Below are positions 1 to 8,302 of a stretch of DNA of 36,429 nucleotides, piece after piece. The stretch is from positions 1 to 36,429 of the forward strand of contig NZ_JAIQWW010000031.1 in assembly GCF_020164455.1 (NCBI RefSeq). The letters run 5' to 3'. Position 1 is the first letter of the stretch. Every line of letters starts with the position of its first letter. This DNA comes from Phyllobacterium chamaecytisi. GTDB taxonomy: Bacteria > Pseudomonadota > Alphaproteobacteria > Rhizobiales > Rhizobiaceae. Under the pieces are notes generated by a model. That model searched no databases, had not been told where the DNA came from, and was given only the letters and a program-made list of their open reading frames with translations. The translations under genes were made by a program, and so were the position numbers.

Positions 1-352
1 AGGGCATTTGACGCGAGATTTCCAATGAGCCTTGGATGTGCATCGTCTACGCGTCATCGTGGCAACTGAACTAGTGCCATCATTGACCGAGATGGGGTCG
101 CAAGCAGTCCGTCTGCTACAGGGCGCATTGAGGGAATAGCTTCCGTTCAGCAGCGACCTCAAATCAGACTTTGATAAGAATTTGCGGCGAGCCCCTTTCC
201 TGCCGAAGCGATGGGTCTGCTGTCGGCCCCTTGCCGATTCCTCCCATAGCCTCTTCCTCACCTTGTTATTTTTTCGGCTCCCTCTAGTGCTGGTCGCGTA
301 AAGGCTTTAGCGTTCGGGTTCCCCTTATTTCCCTCATTGCCAGAGACGACCC
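1..352. other. Upstream region without a recognised gene
   Basis: No convincing coding sequence is seen here. Bases 3-62 resemble 27258-27318 and are listed as a dispersed repeat. An in-frame stop at 308-310 bounds the following gene on its 5' side, so that gene cannot be extended upstream. The DNA looks like a remnant, but I could not name its source. Confidence 0.4.
3..62 (+). repeat. Dispersed repeat, copy 1
   Basis: This segment matches 27258-27318 at roughly 80% by eye. The best-kept core is GAGATTTCCAATGAGC, followed by a shared ATCGTYTAC stretch. On the minus strand both copies can be read as LIGNL(A/T)SNA, so it may be the remnant of a repeated gene. The identity of that gene is unknown. 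Confidence 0.5.
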
Positions 353-1654
353 ATGGCCGAGTCTTCCCCATTCGCCCGGTTTATTGCCTTTGTCAGCAAA
401 GGCGTCGCGGCTATTCGTCATTCGGGTGATGGCACGCGAGCGCCTGTCTATGGCACAACGCCGGTCATTCCGGAGGCCAAACCGCAAGGCAAGATACCAA
501 CGTTGAAGATGCCGACGGCCAAGGGCTGGGAGGGTGAGCACAAGCCGACGGCCGCCTCCGGGCTAAAGGTCAATGCCTTTGCGCGGGGGCTGGTGCATCC
601 TCGTAATATACATGTGCTGCCCAATGGCGATGTGCTGGTGGCTGAATCGATGGGCGAAACGGGGAATCCACGCACCTTGTTCGACCATGCCATGTCGGCC
701 ACGATGCAGCGGGCGCGTGCTTCCGGCGACAGCCCCAACCGCGTGACGCTACTGCGCGATGCTGACGGCGACGGGGTGGCCGAGGAAAGTCACGCCTATA
801 TCGAGAATGTGCGACAGCCCTTCGGCATCGCGCTTGTCGGGGAGACGCTTTATGTCGGAGCCAGCGATGCGCTTCTGGCCTACCCCTACGAGGCGGGCGC
901 GACCAGTATCTCCAAACCGTTCAGAAAGCTAATGGATCTGGTGCCCGGCGGGCATTGGACGCGTAATCTGATTGTCAGCAAGGACGGTACCAAGCTTTAC
1001 GTGACCGTGGGGTCGCTCACCAATATCGGTGACGCGGGCATGGCGGCCGAAGAAAACCGCGCCTGCATTCACGAATATGACCTCAAATCGGGGCGGTCGC
1101 GCATTTTTGCCGGTGGCCTGCGCAATCCCGTGGGCATGGTCTGGGAGCCTGAGGAAGGGATGCTTTGGACAGTAGTCAATGAGCGCGACGGGCTGGGCGA
1201 TGAGACGCCACCTGACTATCTGACATCGGTCAGCGATGGTGGGTTTTACGGTTGGCCCTATTGCTATTGGAACCGGGTGGTGGACGATCGGGTGCCGCAG
1301 GACCATACCAAAGTGGCCTCGGCCCTGCGACCCGACTATGCGCTGGGCGGGCATACGGCCTCGCTGGGTCTTTGCTGGCTGCCCGAGGGCACACTGCCGG
1401 GCTTTCCGTCTGGCATGGCCATCGGCCAGCACGGGTCGTGGAATCGCTCCAAGCTCTCAGGCTACAAGCTGGCATTCGTCGCCTTTGAGAAGGGCAAGCC
1501 TGTGGGAATGCCGCGTGAAATTCTCACCGATTTCCTGTCGCCGGACGAGAACTATTCTTATGGCCGCCCGGTTGGAGTGGCGCTGGCGGCTGACGGCGCT
1601 GTGTTGATGGCAGACGATGTGGGCGACGTCATCTGGCGCGTTACCGGCACCTGA
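353..1654 (+). CDS. PQQ-dependent sugar (sorbosone-type) dehydrogenase-like protein
   Basis: The 433-residue product belongs to the glucose/sorbosone dehydrogenase beta-propeller family (COG2133). Members oxidise sugars or sugar aldehydes with PQQ, usually in the periplasm. Recognisable pieces are PRNIHVLPNGDVLVAES near residue 82, a GHWTRNLIVSKDG blade near 200, RNPVGMVW near 257 and NERDGLGDETPPDYL with DGGFYGWP near 275-300. The usual cleavable signal peptide is not visible. The N-terminus (MAESSPFARFIAFVSKG) looks atypical, and no clear ribosome site precedes the ATG. An in-frame stop at 308 rules out a longer form, so the 5' end may have been replaced or truncated. The fold is a secure call; substrate and activity are not. 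It stands alone, with no dehydrogenase partner or cytochrome gene nearby. Confidence 0.8.
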   Translation: MAESSPFARFIAFVSKGVAAIRHSGDGTRAPVYGTTPVIPEAKPQGKIPTLKMPTAKGWEGEHKPTAASGLKVNAFARGLVHPRNIHVLPNGDVLVAESMGETGNPRTLFDHAMSATMQRARASGDSPNRVTLLRDADGDGVAEESHAYIENVRQPFGIALVGETLYVGASDALLAYPYEAGATSISKPFRKLMDLVPGGHWTRNLIVSKDGTKLYVTVGSLTNIGDAGMAAEENRACIHEYDLKSGRSRIFAGGLRNPVGMVWEPEEGMLWTVVNERDGLGDETPPDYLTSVSDGGFYGWPYCYWNRVVDDRVPQDHTKVASALRPDYALGGHTASLGLCWLPEGTLPGFPSGMAIGQHGSWNRSKLSGYKLAFVAFEKGKPVGMPREILTDFLSPDENYSYGRPVGVALAADGAVLMADDVGDVIWRVTGT

Positions 1655-2173
1655 GCGCTGGGTGACGACGAAACTTTCCCGAGTGTTTGAACTCACCCGC
1701 TCCGATATCGGATTATCAGCACTCGGCCGCCTAAACCCGTTATTCTTTCAAGTCACGGCTGGCATCTGATTTTGGCGCGTCGGCGATGACAACGCTCCCG
1801 CAATAGCATGGCCATTCGTTTCCTTTTCGTATCGTTATGAATTCGCAACTTGATATGGATTGTAGACATCCAGGCTACAATCGAAAGCGCTCGAAAATCG
1901 CTCTTATCGGCATTTTCAAAGGAACGGTTTCTCGCCCAGTTCCTGATTGAACAAAACTTGGATCCGAGACGGATCAATCGTTTATATAGTTGAGGAACTC
2001 GCAGTTGCAGTGCGATACATTTCCAAGTGTCGGAAGCGCTCAGGCCGAGCTGTCGACGCGATCGACGTCAGCACCACGGTCAAAGCGTTAGCGGAACGAG
2101 GATTTGCGCTTCGCATTTCTGGTTCAGGCATGGCCGGCTTGGATGGGCACATGCCTAGCCCTACGCAACACCG
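1655..2173. other. Intergenic region without a recognised gene
   Basis: The tail of the dehydrogenase gene faces the tail of the fic gene here. I see no protein worth calling. Bases 1894-1937 match 35884-35928 and are listed as a repeat. A weak GAGT/ACTC hairpin near 1680-1696 could be a terminator remnant, but no T-run follows it. Confidence 0.4.
1894..1937 (-). repeat. ENAD repeat, copy 1
   Basis: The core TTATCGGCATTTTCAA recurs at 35895-35910. The surrounding similarity spans about 44 bases. On the minus strand both copies keep an open frame reading RS(F/L)ENAD(K/N)S(D/G)F, suggesting the remnant of a repeated coding element rather than a simple DNA signal. The family is not recognised. 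Confidence 0.45.
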
Positions 2174-3718
2174 TTACCGTACGCCGCTACTTGTTTGTTC
2201 AAACGACCACTTCACCTGCTCTGCCAGGAACGCGGCAAACGGCTTCACATTCATATTGCCGCTCGCTTCCTCCAGCCCTGCCAGATAGGCCCTGCGGTCT
2301 TCCACCCTGACGACTGTCCAGGGATAACCGCCGGAGGCCAGCATGGCATTCATGAGAAACCGCGCTATCCGGCCATTGCCGTCCGGATAGGGATGCACAT
2401 AGCCCAAGAGCCAGTGTCCGAGCACGGCGCGCACGGATGCTTCTTTCTCCGCCTCCAGTAAATCGAATAGCGCGATCATCCCATCGGCCACCGCCTCTGC
2501 TCGCGGCGGTACATGTTGCGAGCCCCGCAGGTACACAGGTTGATTGCGATATCCGGCAAGCGCACTCGCCCTGAGTATACCAGCGGTCACGGAGGGCGCG
2601 AACAGTTCCCGGTACCATTCTCGATGTGTTTCCCGCGTCAACGCTCCTGCCGGCTTGCCGTTTATGATAGCGGCGACCGACTCTTTGACCTTCTGAAAGG
2701 CGAGGTAGTAACCGCGCGCGGCAAGCGCATCCCGGTTCTTGCGGTCGTCTTCATCGATCTCCGGGTTCCAGCTTCCCTCTCTCACACGGTCGATGAGCTC
2801 GGGTGTGACGCTGTACCCTTCGATCGACAGCGAATGATAGGCGTCGCTCTCGTAGATATCCTCGAGGAACTTCATATAGGCGTCCTTGTCGACCGGCAGG
2901 CCAGTCGCCTTTGGGAATATTTCAATGACGGCTTCGCGCTGTGATTCCCAGATCGCGCGCAGGCGGGCGACCAGCGGCGGTACCCCCGCCGGGATAACGG
3001 TCACACCAGCTTGACCCGCGAACGGATCGGACTCGCGCACGTCATACCCGGCCGCTTTAAAGGCCACCACGATTTCATCCGCGAAGGCGTCGCGCCCTAC
3101 GCGGCGGAAAGCGCCGGCAAGTCGTCCCGCCACGGAGGAATGGCCGCCATCAAGCAATAAGGCCAGAACAGTTGAGACGTCGCGCACGGACGCCATTGCG
3201 ACCTGTATCTCGATCGGCGCGCGCTGGAAAAATGCTTCCGGTACACGAATAAGCGCGGCCTCAACCGTGAATATGCGCTGACGGTTCTTTTCCGTCAGCT
3301 GTTCTGGCATTTCCTTGACTTGGAGGTCATAGATGGAAGTGCCAAACAACAGGTTGATTTTGTTGTTCTTGCCCTTGGGTGTGTTAACCACCACCTGCGG
3401 CGGAATGGTGGGCGCTTCCGCATGCAGCAAAAGCGACTGCTCTGGTGACAAGAACCAGTCCTTGCCGAACCGCTCATTGCAGTACAGAGAACAGAATTCC
3501 CAGAAGCTTGCGTACCAGGGGGTGGTGTCCTGTTGCTGCGCCTGGGGGCCGGTCGACATGACCCAGCCTCTAATCACATCGCGCAGAAAGCCATTCTGCA
3601 GCAGTCGCTCTCGGTGAACGCGGGATAGTTCGTCCGACTTGAATATGCGCCGCTCGCCTTCCTGCAGCTTTTTGAGGATGGCTAGGGATTCAGCGAGTTT
3701 TTCATGGGGCTTGGCCAT
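2174..3718 (-). CDS. Fic-family enzyme with AbiEi-like N-terminal region
   Basis: The 514-residue protein carries the Fic core HPYPDGNGRIAR at about residue 442, which matches HxFx(D/E)GNGRxxR, the loop that transfers AMP or another nucleotide moiety to target proteins. An inhibitory motif of type (S/T)xxxE(G/N), seen as SLSIEG at about 296-301, precedes the Fic domain. It suggests a class II, self-inhibited enzyme. Residues 1-190 are unlike plain Fic proteins. They look like the winged-helix and following domain of AbiEi-type transcriptional antitoxins (residues 10-60 helix-turn-helix-like, then a segment with VVVNTPKGKNN). The chosen ATG follows an AGG-type ribosome site; a TTG at 3751 would add 11 residues and lie inside the repeat array. 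Five 24-bp iterons occupy the promoter, which fits self-regulation by the N-terminal domain. Target and modification are unknown. Confidence 0.85.
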   Translation of the reverse strand: MAKPHEKLAESLAILKKLQEGERRIFKSDELSRVHRERLLQNGFLRDVIRGWVMSTGPQAQQQDTTPWYASFWEFCSLYCNERFGKDWFLSPEQSLLLHAEAPTIPPQVVVNTPKGKNNKINLLFGTSIYDLQVKEMPEQLTEKNRQRIFTVEAALIRVPEAFFQRAPIEIQVAMASVRDVSTVLALLLDGGHSSVAGRLAGAFRRVGRDAFADEIVVAFKAAGYDVRESDPFAGQAGVTVIPAGVPPLVARLRAIWESQREAVIEIFPKATGLPVDKDAYMKFLEDIYESDAYHSLSIEGYSVTPELIDRVREGSWNPEIDEDDRKNRDALAARGYYLAFQKVKESVAAIINGKPAGALTRETHREWYRELFAPSVTAGILRASALAGYRNQPVYLRGSQHVPPRAEAVADGMIALFDLLEAEKEASVRAVLGHWLLGYVHPYPDGNGRIARFLMNAMLASGGYPWTVVRVEDRRAYLAGLEEASGNMNVKPFAAFLAEQVKWSFEQTSSGVR

Positions 3719-3730
3719 CACCTGCCTTTG

Positions 3731-3850
3731 CAAGTTTTTGGTGTTGTGCAATTACAAGTATATAATGATGATCTATCACAAGTCAATGATGCCGTGAAAT
3801 CACAAGTTTTTAGTGATGAGCAATTGCAAGTTCTTAATGTTTGCGGCAGA
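3731..3850 (-). promoter_or_regulatory. Five 24-bp iterons in the fic promoter
   Basis: CAAGT occurs at 3731, 3755, 3779, 3803 and 3827, exactly 24 bases apart. Most units continue as TTTTAATGATG, and most are preceded by an AATCA or AATTG-like stretch. Several units contain an ATCA...TGAT dyad, for example ATCAC with GTGAT around 3800-3818. The array sits immediately upstream of the fic start and is not transcribed with any other gene. It looks like a set of operator sites for a cooperatively binding repressor. Confidence 0.75.
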
Positions 3851-4130
3851 AATATGAGGTATCTCAATGGGATAACTATGTGATTTAAGCGGGTAGCGCG
3901 GCCTCCGCCAAATTTCCTGGCGGTTAAGGGTATGTTTTGTTTGTTCAGCAGCTGCGTCAGTGAGTAACTAAATATCGCTGTTGTGAGTTCATTGCGACAC
4001 GCGAGTCACCCGGGTAAATCTCTTTGAAGTCCCAATCTGCATATGAAGTCTTTCCTTCACCGACTGACAGCGGGATTTGCGTGCCGGAAATGAGTGGCAG
4101 TAAAAACGAGCTAACAACCACCCAATACTT
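3851..4130. other. Intergenic region without a recognised gene
   Basis: No coding sequence or clear signal is seen between the iteron array and the decayed monooxygenase gene. Short open frames here have no ribosome site and no recognisable product. Confidence 0.4.
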
Positions 4131-4494
4131 TTAAAGCCGCAAATTCCTAGGCGTACCGGCGTTGTCCATACTAACGGCACTATTCAGATCATCATGGTCG
4201 CTTGCGGCAAAAGCTCCGCCTTCGAGATGATAGACATGCGGTTCTTCCGAAAAATATTCCTGTAAGCCCATCATGAACATCCGATGGTCTTCACTCGCTT
4301 CGAAGCCCAACGTGTGATCCTCGATTGAGCGCCCTCGCGCAATCAGGTGGAATAGTTCGGGCATTTCGATCTCTTGCGCCAGTGACCGGGGTAACCTTCT
4401 GCGCGGGTAGGTAGCGGAGCGACTTCGGCGAATGCTTGTCTGAACGTTTCAGATGCTCCTTGTAAACGGGCAGCACAGCGATCTCATAAATCAT
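4131..4494 (-). pseudogene. Antibiotic biosynthesis monooxygenase (ABM) family, two frameshifts
   Basis: Three reading frames must be joined to recover one product. The start MIYEIAVLPVYKEHLKR is followed in another frame by RQAFAEVAPLPTRAEGY. A third frame gives EMPELFHLIARGRSIEDH and EASEDHRMFMMGLQEYFSEEP and runs to the stop. The two breaks are consistent with single-base losses, near 4441-4445 and near 4388-4391. The product resembles small ABM-domain (PF03992) dimeric monooxygenases or signal-binding proteins of about 105 residues. The C-terminal part keeps a normal frame from an internal ATG at 4364, but a functional protein is unlikely. Sequencing error is an alternative for either break. 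Confidence 0.65.
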
Positions 4495-4523
4495 GGTTGA
4501 ACCTTTAAAGTGAGTTGGAGCGT

Positions 4524-4649
4524 TTATGAGCGTGCACGCGCAGTGTCAGCCGACGGGTCAACTGCAATCGCGATTTTTCCCTGGATACCGTTGTTCGGGC
4601 TCTCAAGCCGGGTATGAGCGAGGGGGATGTCAGCGAGCGCATATTCCGG
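4524..4649 (-). pseudogene. C-terminal fragment of a zinc-type alcohol dehydrogenase / quinone oxidoreductase
   Basis: On the minus strand the frame ending at 4524 reads [15 protein letters not shown], then [12 protein letters not shown], then a stop. This is the usual tail of medium-chain dehydrogenase/quinone oxidoreductase proteins (LADIPxAHxxLE...GKIxIxVD). No matching upstream part is visible before the GntR gene, so only the last 40 or so codons remain. It lies directly upstream of the decayed ABM gene on the same strand; the two may once have formed an operon. Confidence 0.5.
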
Positions 4650-4731
4650 CAAACACCGGGGTTCCGAACTATGCGAATTCATACTTCGTGGCGGCAGATG
4701 CGTATGACAGCCAGAAAGAAAATCTCGTAAA

Positions 4732-5415
4732 TCACACGACGGACTTCACCCGCTCCCAGCCATTGGCGAGGTGAGTGTCTAGCTCGCGAGCTAAAGTCTC
4801 GGCGTCGCGTGCTTCGAGCGCTGCAATGATCCCCTCATGCTCGGCCACTGCTCCTGCCCATCGTTCAGCTCCCTCGTGTCCGATGAAGCGGATGCGCTTC
4901 ACACGCGATTGTAGCAATCCGTGCACTTCGGCCAGGGGGGCATTGTTTGCCAGGGCTACAATCCCCGTATGGATCTGTTGATTCACCTTGTAATATTCGA
5001 GCCGTTCAGCAGCCTTATAGTGTTTTACCATTGCATCATGAAGTGAACGCAACCGCGCGATGCCTTCGTCGCTCGCCACCGCGCATGCGATACGTCCGGC
5101 GAGCATTTCCAATGACCGCAGGACAATGAGCATATCCTCCACATCCTTGGCGGAGAAACGCTTGACCACGGCCCCCCGGCTTGGCACGAGCTCAACCAAC
5201 CCTTCGCTGGCCAGGAATTTCAGGGCTTCGCGCAGCGGCGTGCGCGATACGCCCAGTTCCTCTCCGAGCTGGGTTTCGTAAATGCGCTCGCCCGGCTGCA
5301 GATCTCCTTCGATGATCATGTCCCGCAAACGCGTGACGATTTCTCCATGGAGCGACTGACGCGAGATAGTGGCAACTGTCCGTCGTCCGTTAGCCTCGAC
5401 CATTTCAGATGCCAT
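4732..5415 (-). CDS. GntR-family transcriptional regulator, FCD (FadR) subgroup
   Basis: The 227-residue product has an N-terminal winged helix ([27 protein letters not shown], about residues 50-76) and an all-helical FCD ligand domain from about residue 90 to the end. FCD regulators usually bind small carboxylates or sugar acids and repress the neighbouring catabolic operon. The start at 5415 is chosen because GAGGGG lies a few bases upstream; an ATG at 5469 would be longer but has no such site. The gene is divergent from the pdxA-like/TTT transporter operon. The two share a 181-base gap that holds two TGYATACA repeats, so this protein most likely controls that operon and itself. Confidence 0.9.
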   Translation of the reverse strand: MASEMVEANGRRTVATISRQSLHGEIVTRLRDMIIEGDLQPGERIYETQLGEELGVSRTPLREALKFLASEGLVELVPSRGAVVKRFSAKDVEDMLIVLRSLEMLAGRIACAVASDEGIARLRSLHDAMVKHYKAAERLEYYKVNQQIHTGIVALANNAPLAEVHGLLQSRVKRIRFIGHEGAERWAGAVAEHEGIIAALEARDAETLARELDTHLANGWERVKSVV

Positions 5416-5522
5416 GGTGTTTTTCCCCTCGTTCCGCTGCCCAACTGGCGAGTCGGTTCCTCCGGTCATTTTCGCATTGGTAGAACAAAAATGATACCGC
5501 CTTCATACGTTATTTTTTATAC

Positions 5523-5545
5523 TGTATACAAAATGCTTGCATACA
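5523..5545. promoter_or_regulatory. Probable GntR operator: paired TGYATACA sites
   Basis: TGTATACA at 5523-5530 is a perfect 8-bp palindrome of the kind FCD-type GntR proteins bind. A near copy, TGCATACA, lies at 5538-5545, 15 bases along. Both sit between the divergent starts at 5415 and 5597. Binding by the adjacent regulator is inferred. Confidence 0.55.
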
Positions 5546-5596
5546 GGAAAATTTGTTTGTAGTCCTTTAAGCTTCATCGGAGAGGAGGAGTTTTCT

Positions 5597-6658
5597 ATGG
5601 CGAATGCCAAACCAGCAGCCACTGCGGAAGTGGTGCGGCCCGTTCTGGCGCTTGCCATGGGCGATCCGGCCGGAATTAGTCCGGAACTCACCGCACGAAT
5701 GCTTGCCCTGCCTGAACTCCAAAATGCTGCTCATTTCATCGTCATCGGCGATCGCCGCATCCTGGAGGAGGGTGCAGGAACCGCAAACATCGAACTCGAT
5801 CTCGACTATCGGTCGGCGAGCGACTTTTCGACGGAACTTTCGGAGCGGCCAGTCTTTGTGGATCTTTGCAACCTCGATTCCAAGGATGTGGTGCGAGGCG
5901 AGGCAACGCTTGCAGGTGGTACGTTTGCGACCGAAAATTTTCGCTTCGCTCTCCATCTGGCCGACAAGGGGAGCGTTGATGGAATCTGCTTCACACCTTT
6001 CAACAAGAAAGCGATGCGTTACGCCTATCCCGGCTACGATGACGAGATTCGATTTGTCTCCGATGTTCTGTCCTTCAACGGCAAGATGCGCGAGTTCAAC
6101 GTTCTCGAACACGTCTGGAATGCGCGTGTAACCTCGCATATCCCGCTTTCTGCCGTTTCCGCCCACATCAGCATCGACGCCATCCTGGCGGAGGTCGAGC
6201 TGACCGCTGCCTGTCTGCGCCTCGCTGGCATCGACAATCCCAAAATCGCAGTCGCAGGGCTCAATCCGCACGCTGGCGATGGCGGCAGTTTCGGGATGGA
6301 GGAAATCGAAGTCATCGAGCCTGCCGTCGCCCGTGCGAAGGCTGCGGGCTATGCCGTGGATGGGCCATTTCCCGCAGACACGGTATTCCTGCGGGCATTG
6401 AAGGAAGGCTTCCACGCAGTTTTAACCATGTACCACGACCAGGGCCAGATCGCGATGAAGATGATGGGCTTTGACAAGGGAGTCACGATGATGGGTGGGT
6501 TGCCATTCCCGCTCTGTACGCCGGCACACGGCACAGCCTACGACATTGCCGGGCGCGGCATCGCGGACGTCGGCGCGTCGCGCGAGGCTGGGCTGTTGGC
6601 GGCGAAAATGGCCAGGCAGCAAATCGTCTCGAGAGAAGCGGCGCGCAACAGGAGTTAA
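5597..6658 (+). CDS. PdxA-family dehydrogenase with altered substrate pocket
   Basis: The 353-residue protein is a PdxA-type NAD-dependent dehydrogenase/decarboxylase. Family members act on 4-phosphohydroxy-threonine (vitamin B6), on threonate or erythronate 4-phosphate (PdxA2), or on a cis-diol of terephthalate (TphB). Landmarks are GDPAGISPE at 22-30, LNPHAGDGG at 222-230 and MYHDQGQIAMK at 278-288. The three metal histidines are kept (H181, H225, H280) and so is the lysine at 288. The GHTE stretch of PdxA is replaced by GYDDE (146-150), and the Asn and Arg that line the pocket appear as T297 and L306. This argues against the vitamin B6 substrate and perhaps against any phosphate ester. The start follows GGAGAGGAGGAG; an upstream ATG at 5537 overlaps the operator and is unlikely. 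It is the first gene of a transporter operon. Confidence 0.85.
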   Translation: MANAKPAATAEVVRPVLALAMGDPAGISPELTARMLALPELQNAAHFIVIGDRRILEEGAGTANIELDLDYRSASDFSTELSERPVFVDLCNLDSKDVVRGEATLAGGTFATENFRFALHLADKGSVDGICFTPFNKKAMRYAYPGYDDEIRFVSDVLSFNGKMREFNVLEHVWNARVTSHIPLSAVSAHISIDAILAEVELTAACLRLAGIDNPKIAVAGLNPHAGDGGSFGMEEIEVIEPAVARAKAAGYAVDGPFPADTVFLRALKEGFHAVLTMYHDQGQIAMKMMGFDKGVTMMGGLPFPLCTPAHGTAYDIAGRGIADVGASREAGLLAAKMARQQIVSREAARNRS

Positions 6659-6726
6659 CGAGGACAGGACCGTGCCGTCGGGGTTGGAGCATGCGGCGGG
6701 CGGTATAGCAACAGGGAGGATTCAAT

Positions 6727-7710
6727 ATGCTGAAACAAATCGCAGGGATGCTGCTCGCAATGACGGCCATCACCCCGGCAGTGGCCTTCGAACCGACAAA
6801 ACCAGTCGAGTTCGTTGTCACCTCTGGTCCAGGTGGCGGCACGGATAACTTCGCGCGAACGGTGCAATCCATCATCGCCAAGCATAAGTTGATGGATGCG
6901 CCGGTCGTTGTGACCAACAAGGGCGGCGGTAGTGGCGCCGAGGGTTTCGTCTACGCCGCCGGTTACAAGGGCGATCCTTACAAACTGACATTCGGTACGA
7001 ACAACGAATATCTGCTGCCAAGTGTTGCGGCTGTTCCCTACAAGCCTGAAGACCTGACGCCGGTCGCTGCACTCGCGCTCGATGAATTCCTGGTCTGGGT
7101 GAATGGCAAATCCGAAGTCAATGACATCAAGACCTTTGTAACTGCAGCAAAGGCCGAGCCGAAAGCGATCCAGTTCGGCGGTAGCCAGTCCAAGGACACG
7201 GACCAGATTCTCGTCTCGACAATAGCCGAGACGACAGGGGCCGAGTTCCGGTACATTCCGTTCAAGAGCGGCGGCGAGGCCGCGGTGCAGCTGGCTGGCG
7301 GCCACATCGATGCAAATGTAAACAATCCCAATGAGAACCGCGGCCAATGGCAGGCGGGAATGGTGAAGCCACTATGTGTCTTCCGGCCCGACCGTTTTCC
7401 CAAAAGCGAGCCTGTGCATGACGGCAAGGGCTGGAGCGACATACCGACATGCGCCGAGGCCGGTTTGGCGATTGACAGCTATCGCATGCCACGCACGGTC
7501 TGGTTGCCCGCCGGGGTCGATGAGGATGCCGTGAAATTCTATCGCGACGTTTTGAAGAAGGTCTCCGAGACATCGGAATGGGCCGACTATGTGGCCAAGA
7601 CTTCGCAAACGTCGCAGTTCCTCGCTGGTGGCGACTTTACCACCTATCAAACCAGTGATCGCGAAAATGTGGTCAAGGTTCTCAAGCGCGAAGGCTGGCT
7701 GGTCGAGTGA
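6727..7710 (+). CDS. TctC-type (Bug family) tripartite tricarboxylate transporter binding protein
   Basis: The 327-residue product starts with a signal peptide ending in ...TPAVA-FE near residue 20. It continues with the Bug-family pattern KPVEFVVTSGPGGGTDNFAR and a second landmark, VVVTNKGGGSGAEGF. Bug proteins capture carboxylates in the periplasm for TctA/TctB membrane units. A strong ribosome site (AGGGAGG) precedes the ATG. The gene lies between the pdxA-like gene and tctB, so all three transporter parts are encoded together. The ligand cannot be read from sequence. A perfect 10-bp hairpin follows the stop codon. Confidence 0.92.
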   Translation: MLKQIAGMLLAMTAITPAVAFEPTKPVEFVVTSGPGGGTDNFARTVQSIIAKHKLMDAPVVVTNKGGGSGAEGFVYAAGYKGDPYKLTFGTNNEYLLPSVAAVPYKPEDLTPVAALALDEFLVWVNGKSEVNDIKTFVTAAKAEPKAIQFGGSQSKDTDQILVSTIAETTGAEFRYIPFKSGGEAAVQLAGGHIDANVNNPNENRGQWQAGMVKPLCVFRPDRFPKSEPVHDGKGWSDIPTCAEAGLAIDSYRMPRTVWLPAGVDEDAVKFYRDVLKKVSETSEWADYVAKTSQTSQFLAGGDFTTYQTSDRENVVKVLKREGWLVE

Positions 7711-7716
7711 TCTGAT

Positions 7717-7745
7717 CGCGAGGCGCTCGCGGTGGGCGCCTCGCG
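7717..7745 (+). promoter_or_regulatory. Intercistronic hairpin after tctC
   Basis: CGCGAGGCGC (7717-7726) pairs perfectly with GCGCCTCGCG (7736-7745) across a 9-base loop. No T-run follows, so it is more likely to stabilise or process the upstream message than to end transcription. This would favour more binding protein than membrane subunits. Confidence 0.6.
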
Positions 7746-7768
7746 TTTGACTGCGGATGGAGGAGAGC

Positions 7769-8269
7769 ATGGCCGAGTTGCAAAAGGGATATGTATCCCG
7801 CAAGACGATGGAAATCGTAACAACGCTCCTGACCGGAGGGGTCGGCATCGCCATCTGCATTGAGTCGTGGCGAAGTGGAGTCGGTTGGAATGAGACCGGG
7901 CCCGAGCCGGGTTATTTCCCCTTCATTGTCGGTAGCCTGGTAATCCTGGGAAGTGCCGTTACGCTCTTGCGCACCCTCTTCTTCTACAACCACGAAGGCG
8001 AGATTTTCCTTGATATCGAACGGGCCAAACCCGTCCTTGGTTTTTTTCTGCCCATCGTTGCCTTCATCGTCATATCGCTTCTCCTTGGTCTCTATGTAGG
8101 CACGGCGCTCTATATCCTCGGCTCCATGAAATGGCAGGGAGGTTACCGGTGGTGGGTGTCAGCCTGCGCCGCGCTCGCCGTCTCCGCACTTTTCTATCTC
8201 GTTTTTGAGGTCGGCTTTCAGGTGCCGCTGCTCAAGGGGCCGATCGAAGGTTGGCTCGGAATTTACTGA
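7769..8269 (+). CDS. TctB-family small membrane subunit of TTT transporter
   Basis: The 166-residue protein has four hydrophobic stretches, around residues 20-35, 45-67, 90-112 and 122-150, typical of TctB. TctB pairs with TctA in the inner membrane; its exact role is not well defined. The start at 7769 is preferred because GGAGGAG lies just upstream; the ATG at 7757 would have the ribosome site inside the gene. It is preceded by tctC and followed 33 bases later by tctA. Confidence 0.85.
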   Translation: MAELQKGYVSRKTMEIVTTLLTGGVGIAICIESWRSGVGWNETGPEPGYFPFIVGSLVILGSAVTLLRTLFFYNHEGEIFLDIERAKPVLGFFLPIVAFIVISLLLGLYVGTALYILGSMKWQGGYRWWVSACAALAVSALFYLVFEVGFQVPLLKGPIEGWLGIY

Positions 8270-8302
8270 TCCTGCAATTGCCGGGACACTTGGGAGATGC
8301 CG

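Noticed and set aside
3731..3850. CRISPR array
   Set aside because: The period is 24 bases with no separate repeat and spacer parts; the units are similar along most of their length and lie in a promoter. No cas genes are present.
5567..6415. 282-codon minus-strand open frame
   Set aside because: It lies wholly antisense to the pdxA-like gene, has no recognisable domains and follows from that gene's codon use.
6655..7347. 230-codon minus-strand open frame
   Set aside because: It is antisense to tctC, which has a signal peptide and family motifs.
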